A stretch of 64,000 nt of DNA from Tubiluchus corallicola (GCA_030141605.1 JAQGDQ010000040.1:838501-902500), one strand, 5' to 3'; positions 11,124-21,327 are shown, counted from the first letter of the stretch. Program-made: numbers and translations. The notes: a model not told the origin generated them from the sequence alone.

Positions 11124-11752
11124 TGAAAATAGCAGTCTTAAATACTGAGGGAAAAGAGACAGGCAGAAGTGTAGAGCTAAACGATTCTATCTATGCTATC
11201 AGCCCCAATGATCACGCCATCTATATGGATGTTCGGCAGTATATGGCAAACCAGCATCAGGGGACTCACAAAACAAAGGAGCGAAATGCTATTGTCGGCT
11301 CAACCCGTAAGATAAAACGTCAAAAAGGTACGGGAACTGCCCGCGCTGGTAGCATCAAGTCCCCTATATTCCGTGGAGGTGGGCGGATTTTTGGCCCTCG
11401 CCCGCGCAGTTACGGCTTTAAGTTGAACAAAAAACTGAAAGTGCTAGCACGTAAATCGGCTTTAACATATAAAGCGAAAGCTGGTAATATTATTGTAGTA
11501 GAAGACTTTTCGTTTGAGGCTCCAAAGACTAAAGAGTTTGCTGCCTTGCAAAATAGCTTAAACATTAGCGATAAAAAGTCGCTAATTGTTTTATCTGAAG
11601 TAAATAAATATATATATTTGTCATCCAGAAATTTACAGAGCGCGAAAGTAGAAACGGCCTTAAATTTAAACACTTATGACATAATGCGAGCCAAGAAATT
11701 GGTTTTGGCAGAGAGTGCCGTGGGTAAAATGGATGAAATGTTTAAGGTATAA
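11123..11752 (+). CDS. rplD: 50S ribosomal protein L4
   Basis: Lines the exit tunnel. RQKGTGTARAGSIKSPIFRG and GGGRIFGPRPRSYGF form the conserved tunnel loop (residues about 68-98). 209 residues. Start overlaps the L3 stop. In many bacteria L4 represses the S10 operon; no matching leader structure was identified here. Confidence 0.98.
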   Translation: MKIAVLNTEGKETGRSVELNDSIYAISPNDHAIYMDVRQYMANQHQGTHKTKERNAIVGSTRKIKRQKGTGTARAGSIKSPIFRGGGRIFGPRPRSYGFKLNKKLKVLARKSALTYKAKAGNIIVVEDFSFEAPKTKEFAALQNSLNISDKKSLIVLSEVNKYIYLSSRNLQSAKVETALNLNTYDIMRAKKLVLAESAVGKMDEMFKV

Positions 11753-11763
11753 CTTTAGAGAAG

Positions 11764-12057
11764 ATGATTAAAATCCTGATTCGCCCTATGGTGACAGAAA
11801 AAACAACGAACCAGGCAGAAACGCTTAATCGTTATAGTTTTATTGTTGATCGCAGGGCAGACAAAATACAAATTAAGAAGGCTGTAGAAGAGCTTTACGA
11901 CGTCAGGGTTGATTCTGTCAATACAATGATCTGTGGGGGTAAAGCCAAGTCTCGCTTTACAAAGGGTGGTGTTTTGACAGGACGCACAAACTCGTATAAG
12001 AAGGCAGTTGTTACGCTAGTTGATGGCGATAGTATAGATTTTTTCAGCAATATCTGA
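11764..12057 (+). CDS. rplW: 50S ribosomal protein L23
   Basis: Sits at the tunnel exit and docks trigger factor and [17 protein letters not shown] at the start and [20 protein letters not shown] are family-typical; [20 protein letters not shown] is the long basic loop. 97 residues. It ends with ISNI-like residues (FFSNI), as in related phyla members. Confidence 0.97.
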   Translation: MIKILIRPMVTEKTTNQAETLNRYSFIVDRRADKIQIKKAVEELYDVRVDSVNTMICGGKAKSRFTKGGVLTGRTNSYKKAVVTLVDGDSIDFFSNI

Positions 12058-12064
12058 TAAAGAG

Positions 12065-12889
12065 ATGGCAGTTAGAAAATTAAAACCGGTAACACCTGGG
12101 CAGAGGCATAAGATAGTAGGTGCTTTTGACACTATTACTACGGACAAGCCCGAAAAGTCATTGTTGAGGCCTATAAAGAAAACCGGTGGGAGAAACAATA
12201 CCGGTAGAATGACAATGAGGTATATTGGAGGTGGTCACAAGAGGAGGTACCGCGTTATTGACTTTAAAAGAGATAAAGACGGAATTCCTGCAAAGGTGCA
12301 CTCTATTCAGTATGATCCTAATCGCACATCACGTATTGCGCTGCTGGTATATGCTGATGGTGAAAAGCGTTATATTCTTTCACCTAATGGGCTTCAGGTA
12401 GGGCAGACGGTTGTGTCTGGAGTAGATGTTCCACCTGAGATTGGGAACTCTCTTCCTTTGGGTAAAATACCATTGGGTAGTATCATACACAATATTGAGC
12501 TGCATCCGGGCAGAGGTGGCATTATGGCGCGTTCGGCGGGAACTTATGCTCAATTAATATCGCGTGAAGGGCGATATGCGACTGTCAAGCTTCCTTCAGG
12601 GGAAACTCGTATGATACTTGTCGTATGTCGTGCAACTGTTGGTACTATTGGTAACACAGACCACGCATTAGAAAGATCAGGAAAAGCTGGGCGAAGCCGT
12701 TGGTTTGGACGTAGACCCCGCGTACGGGGAGTTGCAATGAATCCGGTTGACCATCCGATGGGTGGAGGTGAAGGGCGTGCTTCGGGGGGACATCCTCGTT
12801 CGCGTAAAGGGGTGCTTGCAAAAGGTTATAAAACCCGTTCAAAGAAGAAGGCTTCAAACAAATATATTGTTGAACGTAGGAAAAAATGA
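12065..12889 (+). CDS. rplB: 50S ribosomal protein L2
   Basis: Core large-subunit protein required for subunit joining and peptidyl transfer. [20 protein letters not shown] and [17 protein letters not shown] carry the invariant histidine region. The C-terminal [22 protein letters not shown] is basic. 274 residues, full length. No odd features. Confidence 0.98.
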   Translation: MAVRKLKPVTPGQRHKIVGAFDTITTDKPEKSLLRPIKKTGGRNNTGRMTMRYIGGGHKRRYRVIDFKRDKDGIPAKVHSIQYDPNRTSRIALLVYADGEKRYILSPNGLQVGQTVVSGVDVPPEIGNSLPLGKIPLGSIIHNIELHPGRGGIMARSAGTYAQLISREGRYATVKLPSGETRMILVVCRATVGTIGNTDHALERSGKAGRSRWFGRRPRVRGVAMNPVDHPMGGGEGRASGGHPRSRKGVLAKGYKTRSKKKASNKYIVERRKK

Positions 12890-12897
12890 TATAAGAT

Positions 12898-13164
12898 ATG
12901 AGCCGTTCATTAAAAAAAGGGCCCTTTATAGATTTTAAGTTGGAAAAGAAAGTGCTGGCTATGAATGAGTCGGGGAAGAAATCTGTGGTGACAACTTGGG
13001 CAAGGCATTCAATGATTTCTCCGGATTTTGTAGGACACACTATTGCCGTTCATAATGGAAATAAATTTATCCCTGTATATATTACAGAAAATATGGTAGG
13101 GCATAAACTTGGTGAGTTTGCTCCAACACGTACCTTTAGAGGACATGGAGGTAAGAAAAAGTAG
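12898..13164 (+). CDS. rpsS: 30S ribosomal protein S19
   Basis: Head protein close to the A site. [19 protein letters not shown], the [22 protein letters not shown] block and [19 protein letters not shown] are diagnostic. 88 residues. Eight bases after rplB. Confidence 0.98.
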   Translation: MSRSLKKGPFIDFKLEKKVLAMNESGKKSVVTTWARHSMISPDFVGHTIAVHNGNKFIPVYITENMVGHKLGEFAPTRTFRGHGGKKK

Positions 13165-13201
13165 TTTCGCACCCAACAAATAATGTAGAAAAAGTATCAG
13201 G

Positions 13202-13660
13202 ATGGAAAGTACTGAAATATTAGATAAGCTGACAAGAAAGAAGGCAAAGGAAAAAAGGAGAGAGGAGGACAAAGAAGCGAAGAAGCAGCAATGCCAAGCT
13301 GTTTTGCGAAATTGCCCTACTTCGCCACGAAAAATGCGTCTCGTTGCTGATATGGTGCGAGGGATGGAGGTAAACCGTGCATTGGATGTGTTAAAGTTTT
13401 CGCCCAAGGAAGCCTCTTTGAGGCTGGAAAAGCTACTTCTTTCTGCGATTGCCAACTGGCAAAATAAAAATGAAGGAGTAAAATTAGAGGATAATGAGCT
13501 ATATATAAGCGAAATATTTGTGGATTCGGCAAGGATGTTGAAGCGTCTCCGCCCTGCTCCTCAGGGGCGAGCTCATAGAATAAGAAAACGCTCAAACCAT
13601 GTTACGATTAAGTTGTCAACAATGAGTAGTAAAGAAAATATTAAAAAAACGCCTAAATAG
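13202..13660 (+). CDS. rplV: 50S ribosomal protein L22 with charged N-terminal extension
   Basis: L22 lines the exit tunnel and binds several 23S rRNA domains. The core begins near residue 38 ([19 protein letters not shown]) and carries the tunnel hairpin [20 protein letters not shown]. The first 35 residues form a highly charged helix ([18 protein letters not shown]) that is more acidic/basic than the usual leader in this phylum. A short tail ([11 protein letters not shown]) is also unusual. 152 residues against about 135 in relatives. Start ATG 13202 is the only one in reach. Confidence 0.95.
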   Translation: MESTEILDKLTRKKAKEKRREEDKEAKKQQCQAVLRNCPTSPRKMRLVADMVRGMEVNRALDVLKFSPKEASLRLEKLLLSAIANWQNKNEGVKLEDNELYISEIFVDSARMLKRLRPAPQGRAHRIRKRSNHVTIKLSTMSSKENIKKTPK

Positions 13661-13666
13661 TATTGA

Positions 13667-14392
13667 ATGGGACAAAAAGTAAATCCTATATCTAATAGAC
13701 TAGGAATAATACGTGGATGGGACTCTAACTGGTTTGGAGGTAGCGACTACGGTGATAAACTAGTCGAAGATCAGAAAATAAGGGAGTATTTGACTGCTCG
13801 TTTGGTAAAGGCTCATATTTCAAAAATAATAATAGAGCGTACACTGAAACTTATTACAATAACGATTCATACTTCACGCCCTGGTATTATTATTGGCAGG
13901 GGGGGACAGGAGGTTGATAAGCTTAAAGAGGAGCTTAAGAAGATCACATCCAAAGAGGTTCAGATAAATATATTTGAAATTAAAAGTCCCGAATTGGATG
14001 CTCGTATTGTAGCTAATAATATAGCGCGCCAGATTGAGGGCAAAATTGCCTACAGGCGAGCAGTGAAAATGACCATTGCATCTACAATGAGAATGGGTGC
14101 AGAAGGTATTAAGGTACAGGTGTCTGGTCGTTTGAATGGTGCAGAAATGGCTCGTTCAGAGATGTATAAGGATGGCCGTACTCCGCTGCATACCTTGAGG
14201 GCGAATATTGATTATGCCCTGGCAGAGGCATTAACAAAGACAGGCCTTATAGGAGTGAAGGTGTGGATATGTAAAGGTGAGATATATGGGAAGCGGGACT
14301 TGTCACCTAATATAGGGCAGCAGCAGCGTAGCGGTGGTGCTCGTGGAGGTGCACAGGGTAAGGGAGGAAAATTTAAAAGCCATAGAGGATAA
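13667..14392 (+). CDS. rpsC: 30S ribosomal protein S3
   Basis: mRNA-entry protein of the small subunit. [20 protein letters not shown], the KH domain GXXG loop in [18 protein letters not shown] (near residue 65) and [12 protein letters not shown]-type sequence ([14 protein letters not shown]) are seen. The C-terminus is glycine-rich ([17 protein letters not shown]), normal for Bacteroidota. 241 residues. Confidence 0.98.
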   Translation: MGQKVNPISNRLGIIRGWDSNWFGGSDYGDKLVEDQKIREYLTARLVKAHISKIIIERTLKLITITIHTSRPGIIIGRGGQEVDKLKEELKKITSKEVQINIFEIKSPELDARIVANNIARQIEGKIAYRRAVKMTIASTMRMGAEGIKVQVSGRLNGAEMARSEMYKDGRTPLHTLRANIDYALAEALTKTGLIGVKVWICKGEIYGKRDLSPNIGQQQRSGGARGGAQGKGGKFKSHRG

Positions 14393-14427
14393 TCGTAACC
14401 CAATAAAATAAGCAAAGTTTTTTAGGG

Positions 14428-14859
14428 ATGTTACAACCAAAAAAAGTAAAATTTAGAAGAGTACAAAAGGGAAGGATGAAGGGGAATGCACAAAGAGGCA
14501 ATCAAATATCGTTCGGTACTTTTGGAATAAAGTCTTTGCAGCAAGCATGGCTTACTGGCCGTCAAATAGAAGCAGCAAGGGTTGCAGTTACCCGCCATAT
14601 GAAACGTCGAGGGCAGATTTGGATACGTGTTTTTCCTGATAAGCCAATAACTAAAAAACCTGCAGAGGTGCGTATGGGTAAGGGTAAAGGCGCGCCGGAA
14701 GCTTTTGTCGCTCCGGTAACTCCGGGACGTATTCTCATTGAGGTAGAAGGTGTACCGCTTGATCTTGCTAAAGAAGCATTGAGGCTGGCTGCCCAAAAAT
14801 TGCCTGTCACAACGAAATTTGTTGTAAGGCGTGATTATGAGGAATCATTATATAATTAG
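14428..14859 (+). CDS. rplP: 50S ribosomal protein L16
   Basis: Positions tRNA at the A and P sites. [19 protein letters not shown] and [20 protein letters not shown] are typical. The [20 protein letters not shown] block includes the arginine that can be hydroxylated in other bacteria. 143 residues. Confidence 0.98.
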   Translation: MLQPKKVKFRRVQKGRMKGNAQRGNQISFGTFGIKSLQQAWLTGRQIEAARVAVTRHMKRRGQIWIRVFPDKPITKKPAEVRMGKGKGAPEAFVAPVTPGRILIEVEGVPLDLAKEALRLAAQKLPVTTKFVVRRDYEESLYN

Positions 14860-14884
14860 AGAATAAACTAATATATGTTAGCAG

Positions 14885-15088
14885 ATGAAGAATTCTGAGA
14901 TCAGGGAGTTAACAAGTGCTGAGATTGCAGAGAAGATCGAAAACAAGACAGAAGAGTTGGTTCGGGTGAAAATGAATCATAGTGTGAGTCCACTTGAGAA
15001 CCCATTAACGATTCGTTATGCCAGGAGAGATATTGCTAGATTGAAAACAGAATTAAGTAAACGTCAACTAGCAGATAAAAAACAATGA
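14885..15088 (+). CDS. rpmC: 50S ribosomal protein L29
   Basis: Small helical protein at the tunnel exit. [19 protein letters not shown] followed by the second helix ([18 protein letters not shown]) matches the family. 67 residues. Its TGA overlaps an ATG (ATGA), so S17 is probably translated by coupling. Confidence 0.95.
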   Translation: MKNSEIRELTSAEIAEKIENKTEELVRVKMNHSVSPLENPLTIRYARRDIARLKTELSKRQLADKKQ

Positions 15089-15090
15089 CA

Positions 15091-15348
15091 ATGGTAAAAA
15101 GAAATCTTCGCAAAGAGCGTATTGGCGTTATTGTCAGTAATAAAATGGATAAAACTATTGTTGTGGCAGAAAAGCGCAAGGTTAAACATCCTATATATGG
15201 GAAGTTTGTAAATAAAACATCCAAGTTTTATGCCCACGATGAAGTAAACACCTGTAATATAGGTGATACTGTGAGAATTATGGAAACCCGCCCTCTCTCA
15301 AAAAAGAAAGTGTGGAGATTAGTTGAAATATTAGAAAGAGCTAAGTAG
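15091..15348 (+). CDS. rpsQ: 30S ribosomal protein S17
   Basis: OB-fold 16S rRNA binder. [20 protein letters not shown] and VGDTVRI-type [21 protein letters not shown] are diagnostic. Two in-frame ATGs exist: 15085 (overlapping the L29 stop) and 15091. I choose 15091 because it gives the usual [10 protein letters not shown] beginning; the upstream start adds only two residues. Confidence 0.95.
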   Translation: MVKRNLRKERIGVIVSNKMDKTIVVAEKRKVKHPIYGKFVNKTSKFYAHDEVNTCNIGDTVRIMETRPLSKKKVWRLVEILERAK

Positions 15349-15350
15349 TT

Positions 15351-15716
15351 ATGGTACAACAAGAATCTCGTTGTATAGTTGCCGACAATAGCGGCGCAAA
15401 GGAGGCCTTGGTAATCCGTGTTTTGGGAGGGACAAGAAAAAGGTACGCAACAGTTGGAGACACTGTAGTGGTAACTGTGAAGAGTGCTATACCAAGCAGT
15501 GAACTTAAAAAGGGAACCGTATCGAAGGCGGTTGTTGTTCGCACACGCAAGGAAATACGCCGGAATGACGGCTCGTATATTCGTTTTGACGATAATGCAA
15601 TTGTGCTACTGAACGCAACTGATGAAATGCGTGGAACGCGTATATTTGGTCCTGTTGCGCGTGAGCTTCGTGAGGGCTATATGAAGATTGTTTCACTGGC
15701 ACCTGAAGTGTTATAA
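15351..15716 (+). CDS. rplN: 50S ribosomal protein L14
   Basis: Interface protein that forms bridge B8 and binds silencing factor Rsf[20 protein letters not shown] and [19 protein letters not shown] with [13 protein letters not shown] are invariant features. 121 residues, two bases after rpsQ. Confidence 0.98.
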   Translation: MVQQESRCIVADNSGAKEALVIRVLGGTRKRYATVGDTVVVTVKSAIPSSELKKGTVSKAVVVRTRKEIRRNDGSYIRFDDNAIVLLNATDEMRGTRIFGPVARELREGYMKIVSLAPEVL

Positions 15717-15735
15717 ATATAGATATTGAGGAACA

Positions 15736-16059
15736 ATGCGAAAAAAGCTACATATTAAAAAAGGAGATACCGTTACCGTTATATCTGGTAATTCTAGGGG
15801 GCAGAAAGGAAGGATACTGGAGGTTATTCGTAAGACCAATCGCGCCATAGTAGAAGGTGTTAATATGGTTTCTAAACATTCCAAACCTACCTCTGAAAAT
15901 CCCCAGGGAGGGATTCTTAAGCAGGAAGCTGCTATACATATTTCTAATTTAATGCTGGTAGATCCTGCCAGTGGTAATCCGGTTCGCACCGGCCGCCGTT
16001 TAAATGACGCCGGAAGGTTGGTGCGCTACTCAAAAAAGTCAGGAGAGGAGATTAAGTGA
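15736..16059 (+). CDS. rplX: 50S ribosomal protein L24
   Basis: Assembly initiator of the large subunit. The KOW motif is at residues 7-33 ([20 protein letters not shown]). [20 protein letters not shown] follows. 107 residues. The stop TGA at 16057-16059 overlaps the ATG of rplE. Confidence 0.97.
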   Translation: MRKKLHIKKGDTVTVISGNSRGQKGRILEVIRKTNRAIVEGVNMVSKHSKPTSENPQGGILKQEAAIHISNLMLVDPASGNPVRTGRRLNDAGRLVRYSKKSGEEIK

Positions 16060-16616
16060 TGAAATACGAGCCTACGTTACATAAAAAGTACAAAGAGGAG
16101 GTAACTCCCGCGTTACAAAAAAAGTTTGGATATAAATCTATTATGCAGGTGCCAAGGCTTGAAAAGATTATTATTAATCAGGGTGTTGGCGCAGCGGTTG
16201 CTGATAGAAAGCTCATAGATGTTGCTGTGGAGGAGCTGTCATCTATTTCAGGACAAAGAGCTGTTTCCACTGTTTCATCTAAGGATATATCTAACTTTAA
16301 GCTTAGAAAGAATATGCCTATTGGCGTTAGGGTAACATTACGCAGGGATAGGATGTATGAATTTTTGAATCGTTTGATCTGTGTTGCTCTTCCAAGAATT
16401 AGAGATTTTAAAGGGGTAACAAGTAAATTGGATGGTGGAGGAAATTATACGCTCGGTGTTACCGAACAAATTATTTTTCCTGAGATTGTTATTGATAAGG
16501 TGAGTCGCCTGAATGGGTATAATATAACGTTTGTTACATCGGCAAAGACAGATGAGGAGGGCTTTGCTCTGCTGGAGCAGTTCGGTATGCCATTTAAAGG
16601 CGCTAAAAAGAATTAG
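16059..16616 (+). CDS. rplE: 50S ribosomal protein L5
   Basis: Central protuberance protein binding 5S r[40 protein letters not shown] and [11 protein letters not shown] are typical. A GTG in frame lies just before the ATG; I prefer ATG 16059 because it overlaps the L24 stop (TGATG) and gives [11 protein letters not shown]. 185 residues. Confidence 0.97.
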   Translation: MKYEPTLHKKYKEEVTPALQKKFGYKSIMQVPRLEKIIINQGVGAAVADRKLIDVAVEELSSISGQRAVSTVSSKDISNFKLRKNMPIGVRVTLRRDRMYEFLNRLICVALPRIRDFKGVTSKLDGGGNYTLGVTEQIIFPEIVIDKVSRLNGYNITFVTSAKTDEEGFALLEQFGMPFKGAKKN

Positions 16617-16618
16617 AT

Positions 16619-16888
16619 ATGGCTAAAGAATCAATGAAAGCCCGGGAGGTAAAAAGGGCTAAGCTTGTTGAAAAATATGCAGCTAAACGTGCAAAACTTA
16701 AGGAGGAGGGTGATTATGTAGGACTTAGCAAGCTGCCACGTAACTCATCGCGTGTTCGTTTACACAATCGGTGTAAAATTACAGGGCGCCCAAAGGGGTA
16801 CATGCGTCAGTTCGGTATTTCCAGAATTCAATTTCGTGAGATGGCTTCTAACGGGTTGATTCCGGGGGTGAAAAAAGCTAGTTGGTAA
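16619..16888 (+). CDS. rpsN: 30S ribosomal protein S14, zinc-free type
   Basis: Long, cysteine-poor form of S14: the [20 protein letters not shown] block has one cysteine and no CxxC zinc knuckle. [19 protein letters not shown] and the C-terminal KKASW are standard. 89 residues. Confidence 0.97.
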   Translation: MAKESMKAREVKRAKLVEKYAAKRAKLKEEGDYVGLSKLPRNSSRVRLHNRCKITGRPKGYMRQFGISRIQFREMASNGLIPGVKKASW

Positions 16889-16912
16889 ATTAAATTAATT
16901 TAATATAAGAGA

Positions 16913-17308
16913 ATGGACACTATCGCGGATTATCTTACCTGTATAAGGAATGCTATTATGGCAAAGCATAAAGTTGTGGAAGTTCCCGCATCCAACCTTA
17001 AAAAGGAGATAACAAAGATACTTAAAGAGAAGGGGTATATACTCAACTATAAGATAGATAAGGAAAAGAATTATCAGGGAAGCATAAAGATTGCTCTTAA
17101 GTATCACCCTGAAGATGGTACGCCTGCAATAAAGGCATTAAAGCGTATTTCTAAACCGGGATTGCGCCATTACTGTGATATGAATACCATTCCCCGTGTG
17201 CTTAATGGATTGGGGATTGCTATTATTTCAACATCTAAAGGAGTTATTACGGACAAAGAAGCCAAAGGTTTGAACGTTGGTGGAGAGGTTTTATGTTATG
17301 TCTACTAA
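16913..17308 (+). CDS. rpsH: 30S ribosomal protein S8
   Basis: Binds helix 21 of 16S rRNA; in E. coli it represses the spc operon. [20 protein letters not shown] at the start and the C-terminal [20 protein letters not shown] with ILCYVY-like end are diagnostic. 131 residues. Confidence 0.98.
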   Translation: MDTIADYLTCIRNAIMAKHKVVEVPASNLKKEITKILKEKGYILNYKIDKEKNYQGSIKIALKYHPEDGTPAIKALKRISKPGLRHYCDMNTIPRVLNGLGIAIISTSKGVITDKEAKGLNVGGEVLCYVY

Positions 17309-17327
17309 TGTCAGGAGGAATTAAACA

Positions 17328-17882
17328 ATGTCAAGAATAGGTAAACAACCCATTGAAATACCAGCAGGATCGACAGTGAGCGTAAATAGCGAAAATGTTG
17401 TTACTGTAAAAGGTCCGAAAGGCGAGCTTTCTCAGAAAGTAACTTCCGAGTATAAGATATTGATTGAAGATACCCGGGTAGTGGTTACCAGGCCTACTGA
17501 TCAAAAGCAACATCGTGCTATGCACGGATTATATCGTTCGCTCATAAATAATATGGTTGAGGGTGTATCAAAGGGCTTTGAGTTAGAGCTTGAATTGGTA
17601 GGTATAGGTTATCGTGCCGAGTTAAAGGGACAGTTGCTTGATTTGACATTGGGCTATTCTCACCGTATCTACTTTCAGATACCCCCAGAGGTAAAGGTGG
17701 AGGCAGTTACCGACAAAAGGAATAACCCAGTTATTACGTTAAAAAGTGTAGATAAGCAATTGCTTGGTCAGGTAGCAGCGAAGATAAGGTCGCTCCGTAA
17801 GCCGGAGCCGTATAAAGGTAAAGGCATCAGATTTGTTGGCGAGCAGCTTCGTCATAAAGCTGGTAAGTCGGCTAGTGTTTAA
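17328..17882 (+). CDS. rplF: 50S ribosomal protein L6
   Basis: Stalk-base protein near the factor-binding site. MSRIGKQPIEIPAGSTVSV and the C-terminal KIRSLRKPEPYKGKGIRFVG are hallmark sequences; two homologous alpha/beta domains are present. 184 residues. The bases just before it include AGGAGG (17313-17318), one of very few Shine-Dalgarno-like strings in the window. Confidence 0.98.
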   Translation: MSRIGKQPIEIPAGSTVSVNSENVVTVKGPKGELSQKVTSEYKILIEDTRVVVTRPTDQKQHRAMHGLYRSLINNMVEGVSKGFELELELVGIGYRAELKGQLLDLTLGYSHRIYFQIPPEVKVEAVTDKRNNPVITLKSVDKQLLGQVAAKIRSLRKPEPYKGKGIRFVGEQLRHKAGKSASV

Positions 17883-17903
17883 TTAAGTGAATTATTTTGA
17901 ATT

Positions 17904-18260
17904 ATGGCTCTTACAAAGCAAAAAAGAAGGGACAGAATAAGGAAAAGAATTAGAAAGGTGGTATCCGGCTCTTCAGAAATACCCCGCATGAGTGTATTTC
18001 GAAGCAATAAGCAGATATATATTCAGATGGTTGATGATATTGCCGGGAAAACTCTGTTGACTGCTTCTTCGTTAAATAAAGAGATTGTTGCTCAGTCTGG
18101 CAATAAGATAGAGAAAGCCGCCATGGTGGGTAAATTAGCCGCAGAGAAGGCGAGTGCTGCAGGAATTAAAAAAGTGAAATTTGACAGAGGCGGATATCTG
18201 TATCATGGGAGAGTGAAAGCAGTTGCTGATGCAGCGCGTGAAGGGGGGCTTAAATTCTAA
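17904..18260 (+). CDS. rplR: 50S ribosomal protein L18
   Basis: 5S rRNA binder. [39 protein letters not shown] and [20 protein letters not shown] are typical. 118 residues. Confidence 0.98.
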   Translation: MALTKQKRRDRIRKRIRKVVSGSSEIPRMSVFRSNKQIYIQMVDDIAGKTLLTASSLNKEIVAQSGNKIEKAAMVGKLAAEKASAAGIKKVKFDRGGYLYHGRVKAVADAAREGGLKF

Positions 18261-18267
18261 ATAAGTT

Positions 18268-18783
18268 ATGGCAAAAAACGTCAAAAAGGTAAAAACTACT
18301 GATCTTGATCTTAAAGACAGGTTAGTAGCAATTAATCGTGTTACCAAGGTTACTAAGGGTGGCCGTACATTCAGCTTTTCAGCTATTGTTGTTGTTGGGA
18401 ATGAGGATGGAGTAGTAGGCTGGGGTCTTGGCAAAGCCAATGAGGTTTCATCAGCCATTGCGAAAGGGATTGACACAGCAAAGAAGAATCTTGTACGGGT
18501 TCCTGTTATAAATGGCACTGTTCCTCATGAACAGAGTGCTAGATATGGTGGAGCACGTATCTTTCTAAAGCCAGCTTCTTCTGGTACAGGGGTAAAAGCT
18601 GGAGGAGCGATGCGTGCAGTGTTGGATAGTGCGGGGGTGCATGACATACTTGCAAAATCAAAAGGTTCATCAAACCCACACAACTTAGTGAAAGCTACTT
18701 TTGAGGCGCTGCTCGAAATGAGGGATGCGCGTATGGTGGCAGAGCACCGCGGTGTTACCCTGGACAAAGTGTATAATGGTTAA
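18268..18783 (+). CDS. rpsE: 30S ribosomal protein S5
   Basis: Helps decoding accuracy and mRNA unwinding. [20 protein letters not shown] and [18 protein letters not shown] are in the N-terminal double-stranded RNA-binding domain; [16 protein letters not shown] lies in the C-terminal domain. 171 residues. Confidence 0.98.
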   Translation: MAKNVKKVKTTDLDLKDRLVAINRVTKVTKGGRTFSFSAIVVVGNEDGVVGWGLGKANEVSSAIAKGIDTAKKNLVRVPVINGTVPHEQSARYGGARIFLKPASSGTGVKAGGAMRAVLDSAGVHDILAKSKGSSNPHNLVKATFEALLEMRDARMVAEHRGVTLDKVYNG

Positions 18784-18798
18784 ATGCTAAATATTGTA

Positions 18799-18978
18799 AT
18801 GGCAAAAATTCGTATTACTCAGATAAAAAGCAGGATTGGCTCTTCAAAAACTCAAAAGAGGACACTGGATGCACTTGGACTACGAAAGTTGAATCGTGCT
18901 ATAGAGCATAAGTCAACTCCTCAAATCAAAGGAATGGTAGCTAAGGTAGGACATTTGCTAAAAGTAGAGGAGGTCTAG
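18799..18978 (+). CDS. rpmD: 50S ribosomal protein L30
   Basis: Small large-subunit protein: MAKIRITQIKSRIGSSKTQK and LGLRKLNRAIEHK. An upstream in-frame ATG at 18784 would add MLNIV and overlap the S5 stop region; ATG 18799 gives the family-typical start, so I use it. 59 residues. Confidence 0.95.
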   Translation: MAKIRITQIKSRIGSSKTQKRTLDALGLRKLNRAIEHKSTPQIKGMVAKVGHLLKVEEV

Positions 18979-19009
18979 CGTCCATACGTGGTTTTTTATA
19001 AAAATATAC

Positions 19010-19040
19010 TTGGTAGAGTGTGAGTTATGGCATACTTTTG
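19010..19040 (+). promoter_or_regulatory. Internal promoter before rplO-secY
   Basis: TTG at 19010-19012, a 20-base spacer and -7 box TACTTTTG at 19033-19040 match the Bacteroidota promoter. It lies in the 116-base gap after rpmD and would give a leader of about 48 bases to rplO. Confidence 0.6.
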
Positions 19041-19094
19041 CCGGGTGAAAAGTTTGGGTTATAAATATAAGTTGGATAAAGTTATTTTTTAGAT

Positions 19095-19544
19095 ATGGAA
19101 TTGCATAATTTAAAGCCTGCAGAAGGTTCTGTTAGAAAGAAGAAGCGGATAGGGAGGGGACAAGGTTCAGGACGTGGTGGCACTTCCACACGTGGGCATA
19201 AAGGAGCAAAGTCACGTTCTGGCTACAAGCGTAAAACAGGCTTTCAGGGGGGACAAATGCCACTACACCGCCTTGTGCCAAAATTTGGTTTTAAAAACAT
19301 CAATAGGGTAGAGTACAGGGGTGTGAACCTGGGTACATTACAAAAGCTTGTTGAAAAGAAAGGGTTGAGTACTATTGATTTGCAGACTATTGTTGAGGCG
19401 AGGCTTGCTGTGAAAAAAGCGAAGGTTAAGATTTTAGGAGGAGGGGAGTTAAAAGCAAAGAAGTTGGTTGTTAAGGCTCATGCTTTTTCAAAAAGTGCAA
19501 AAGAGGCAATTGAAAAGTTAGAAGGAACGGTTGAAGTGCTTTGA
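19095..19544 (+). CDS. rplO: 50S ribosomal protein L15
   Basis: Late-assembly protein. The glycine/arginine-rich start (RIGRGQGSGRGGTSTRGHKG) and the QGGQMPLHRLVPKFGFKN block are diagnostic, as is GGGELKAKKLVVKAHAFSK near the end. 149 residues. A promoter-like pair of boxes lies just upstream. Confidence 0.98.
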   Translation: MELHNLKPAEGSVRKKKRIGRGQGSGRGGTSTRGHKGAKSRSGYKRKTGFQGGQMPLHRLVPKFGFKNINRVEYRGVNLGTLQKLVEKKGLSTIDLQTIVEARLAVKKAKVKILGGGELKAKKLVVKAHAFSKSAKEAIEKLEGTVEVL

Positions 19545-19594
19545 GGTATGGGTTTACAGCAGAAGTATTTTTAAAATAGAACACTATATAACTA

Positions 19595-20944
19595 ATGAAG
19601 AAATTAGTAGAGACCCTAAGAAACATATATAAGATTGAGGATCTGAGAGAGCGTTTAACTGTGACTTTTTTGCTCCTGTTGGTCTATAGGCTTGGCACAT
19701 TTGTTTCATTGCCTGGGATAGATCCTGCTCAGTTGGGGGCACTTAAAGAGCAAACCTCAGAAGGAATATTGGGGCTTTTGAATACATTTTCGGGAGGGGC
19801 TTTCTCTCAAGCTTCAATTTTTGCTTTAGGTATTATGCCTTACATTAGCGCTTCGATTGTGATTCAGCTTATGGGTATTGCTGTACCTTATTTCCAGAAG
19901 CTACAAAAAGAGGGGGAGTCGGGAAGAAAGAAGATGAATCAAATCACAAGGTTTCTGACTTTAGGTATTTTGCTGTTTCAGGGGCCGGCTTATTTGGCAA
20001 ACCTAAATGCGCAACTTCCTGAAACCGCTTTTGCTATCAAGGGTGCTGCTTTTTCTGTAACATCAACGATAATACTTGCAGCGGGCTCTATGTTTATCAT
20101 GTGGCTTGGCGAAAGAATAACGGATAATGGTATAGGCAATGGAATATCATTGATAATAATGATTGGAATTATTTCCAACTTCCCCTATGCAGTATTTGCG
20201 GAGTTTGTTAGCAGGGTTGAAGAGCAGGGTGGAGGAATGGTGATGTTTTTACTTGAATTTGTTTTACTTTTTGTAGTCTTTATGATTACTATTCTGTTGG
20301 TGCAGGGTACAAGAAGAATACCGGTACAGTATGCCAAGAGAATTGTGGGAAATCGCCAATATGGAGGAGTACGTCAATATATACCGTTAAAGGTTAACGC
20401 TGCGGGAGTTATGCCTATTATCTTTGCGCAAGCTATTATGTTTGTCCCAATAAGTTTGGCAGGCTTCTCAGGTTCTGATTCTGCAGTTATGGGACGATTT
20501 GTTGCAGCATTTTCAAACTTTACCGGTTTTTGGTATAACTTTACCATGTTTACACTGGTGATACTGTTTACATACTTCTATACGGCCATTACGATCAATC
20601 CCATACAGATGGCAGATGATATGAAGAAAAATGGAGGCTTTATTCCAGGGGTTAAGCCCGGAAAGAAAACGATGGAATATCTTGACTCTGTCATGTCAAG
20701 AATCACCTTTCCAGGATCTATTTTTCTCGGTATCGTAACGATATTACCGGCGTTTGCAATGATAATAGGTGTTAACTATCAATTTGCAAACTTTTTTGGA
20801 GGTACCTCGCTACTGATCCTGGTGGGAGTTGTACTGGACACGTTACAACAGATTGAGAGTCATTTGCTAATGAGGCACTATGATGGTTTAACAAAAACGG
20901 GAAGAATAAAAGGCCGAGCAGGAGGAGGAGCGGCTGCAATATAA
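19595..20944 (+). CDS. secY: Preprotein translocase channel subunit SecY
   Basis: Protein-conducting channel of the Sec translocase in the inner membrane, with ten transmembrane helices. Seen: RLGTFVSLPGIDP in the first helix, PYISASIVIQLM, the WLGERITDNGIGNGISLIIM stretch, and the ribosome-binding loop RRIPVQYAKRIVG. The C-terminal basic tail contains HYDGLTKTGRIKGR. 449 residues. Next to it one would expect map in Bacteroidales, but infA follows after 29 bases. Confidence 0.98.
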   Translation: MKKLVETLRNIYKIEDLRERLTVTFLLLLVYRLGTFVSLPGIDPAQLGALKEQTSEGILGLLNTFSGGAFSQASIFALGIMPYISASIVIQLMGIAVPYFQKLQKEGESGRKKMNQITRFLTLGILLFQGPAYLANLNAQLPETAFAIKGAAFSVTSTIILAAGSMFIMWLGERITDNGIGNGISLIIMIGIISNFPYAVFAEFVSRVEEQGGGMVMFLLEFVLLFVVFMITILLVQGTRRIPVQYAKRIVGNRQYGGVRQYIPLKVNAAGVMPIIFAQAIMFVPISLAGFSGSDSAVMGRFVAAFSNFTGFWYNFTMFTLVILFTYFYTAITINPIQMADDMKKNGGFIPGVKPGKKTMEYLDSVMSRITFPGSIFLGIVTILPAFAMIIGVNYQFANFFGGTSLLILVGVVLDTLQQIESHLLMRHYDGLTKTGRIKGRAGGGAAAI

Positions 20945-20973
20945 TTTTTTAAATAATAAGTTAAAGATATTTT

Positions 20974-21195
20974 ATGGCAAAGCAGCCTTCAATAGAGCAA
21001 GATGGAGTGATTGTGGAAGCACTGTCAAATGCAATGTTTCGCGTGGAGTTGCAGAATGGGCATATAATCACAGCCCATATATCCGGGAAAATGCGTTTGC
21101 ATTATATCAGGATTCTTCCTGGTGATAAGGTGAAGGTTGAGATGTCTCCATACGATCTTTCTAAAGGCAGAATTACTTTTAGGTATAAAAATTAA
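20974..21195 (+). CDS. infA: Translation initiation factor IF-1
   Basis: OB-fold factor that occupies the A site during initiation. [40 protein letters not shown] and [20 protein letters not shown] are all standard. 73 residues. Confidence 0.98.
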   Translation: MAKQPSIEQDGVIVEALSNAMFRVELQNGHIITAHISGKMRLHYIRILPGDKVKVEMSPYDLSKGRITFRYKN

Positions 21196-21210
21196 AAAGG
21201 GATAAATAAG

Positions 21211-21327
21211 ATGAAGGTAAGAGTGTCTATAAAAAAGCGTAGCGCAGACTGTAAAATAGTAAGGCGTAAAGGGCGCCTCTACGTTATCAATAAAAAGAAT
21301 CCGAGGCTTAAGCAACGCCAGGGATAG
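21211..21327 (+). CDS. rpmJ: 50S ribosomal protein L36, zinc-free type
   Basis: A 38-residue product ([20 protein letters not shown], then [18 protein letters not shown]). Only one cysteine remains, so this is the form that does not bind zinc. It sits between infA and rpsM, the usual place. Short enough to be missed by automatic calling. Confidence 0.96.
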   Translation: MKVRVSIKKRSADCKIVRRKGRLYVINKKNPRLKQRQG

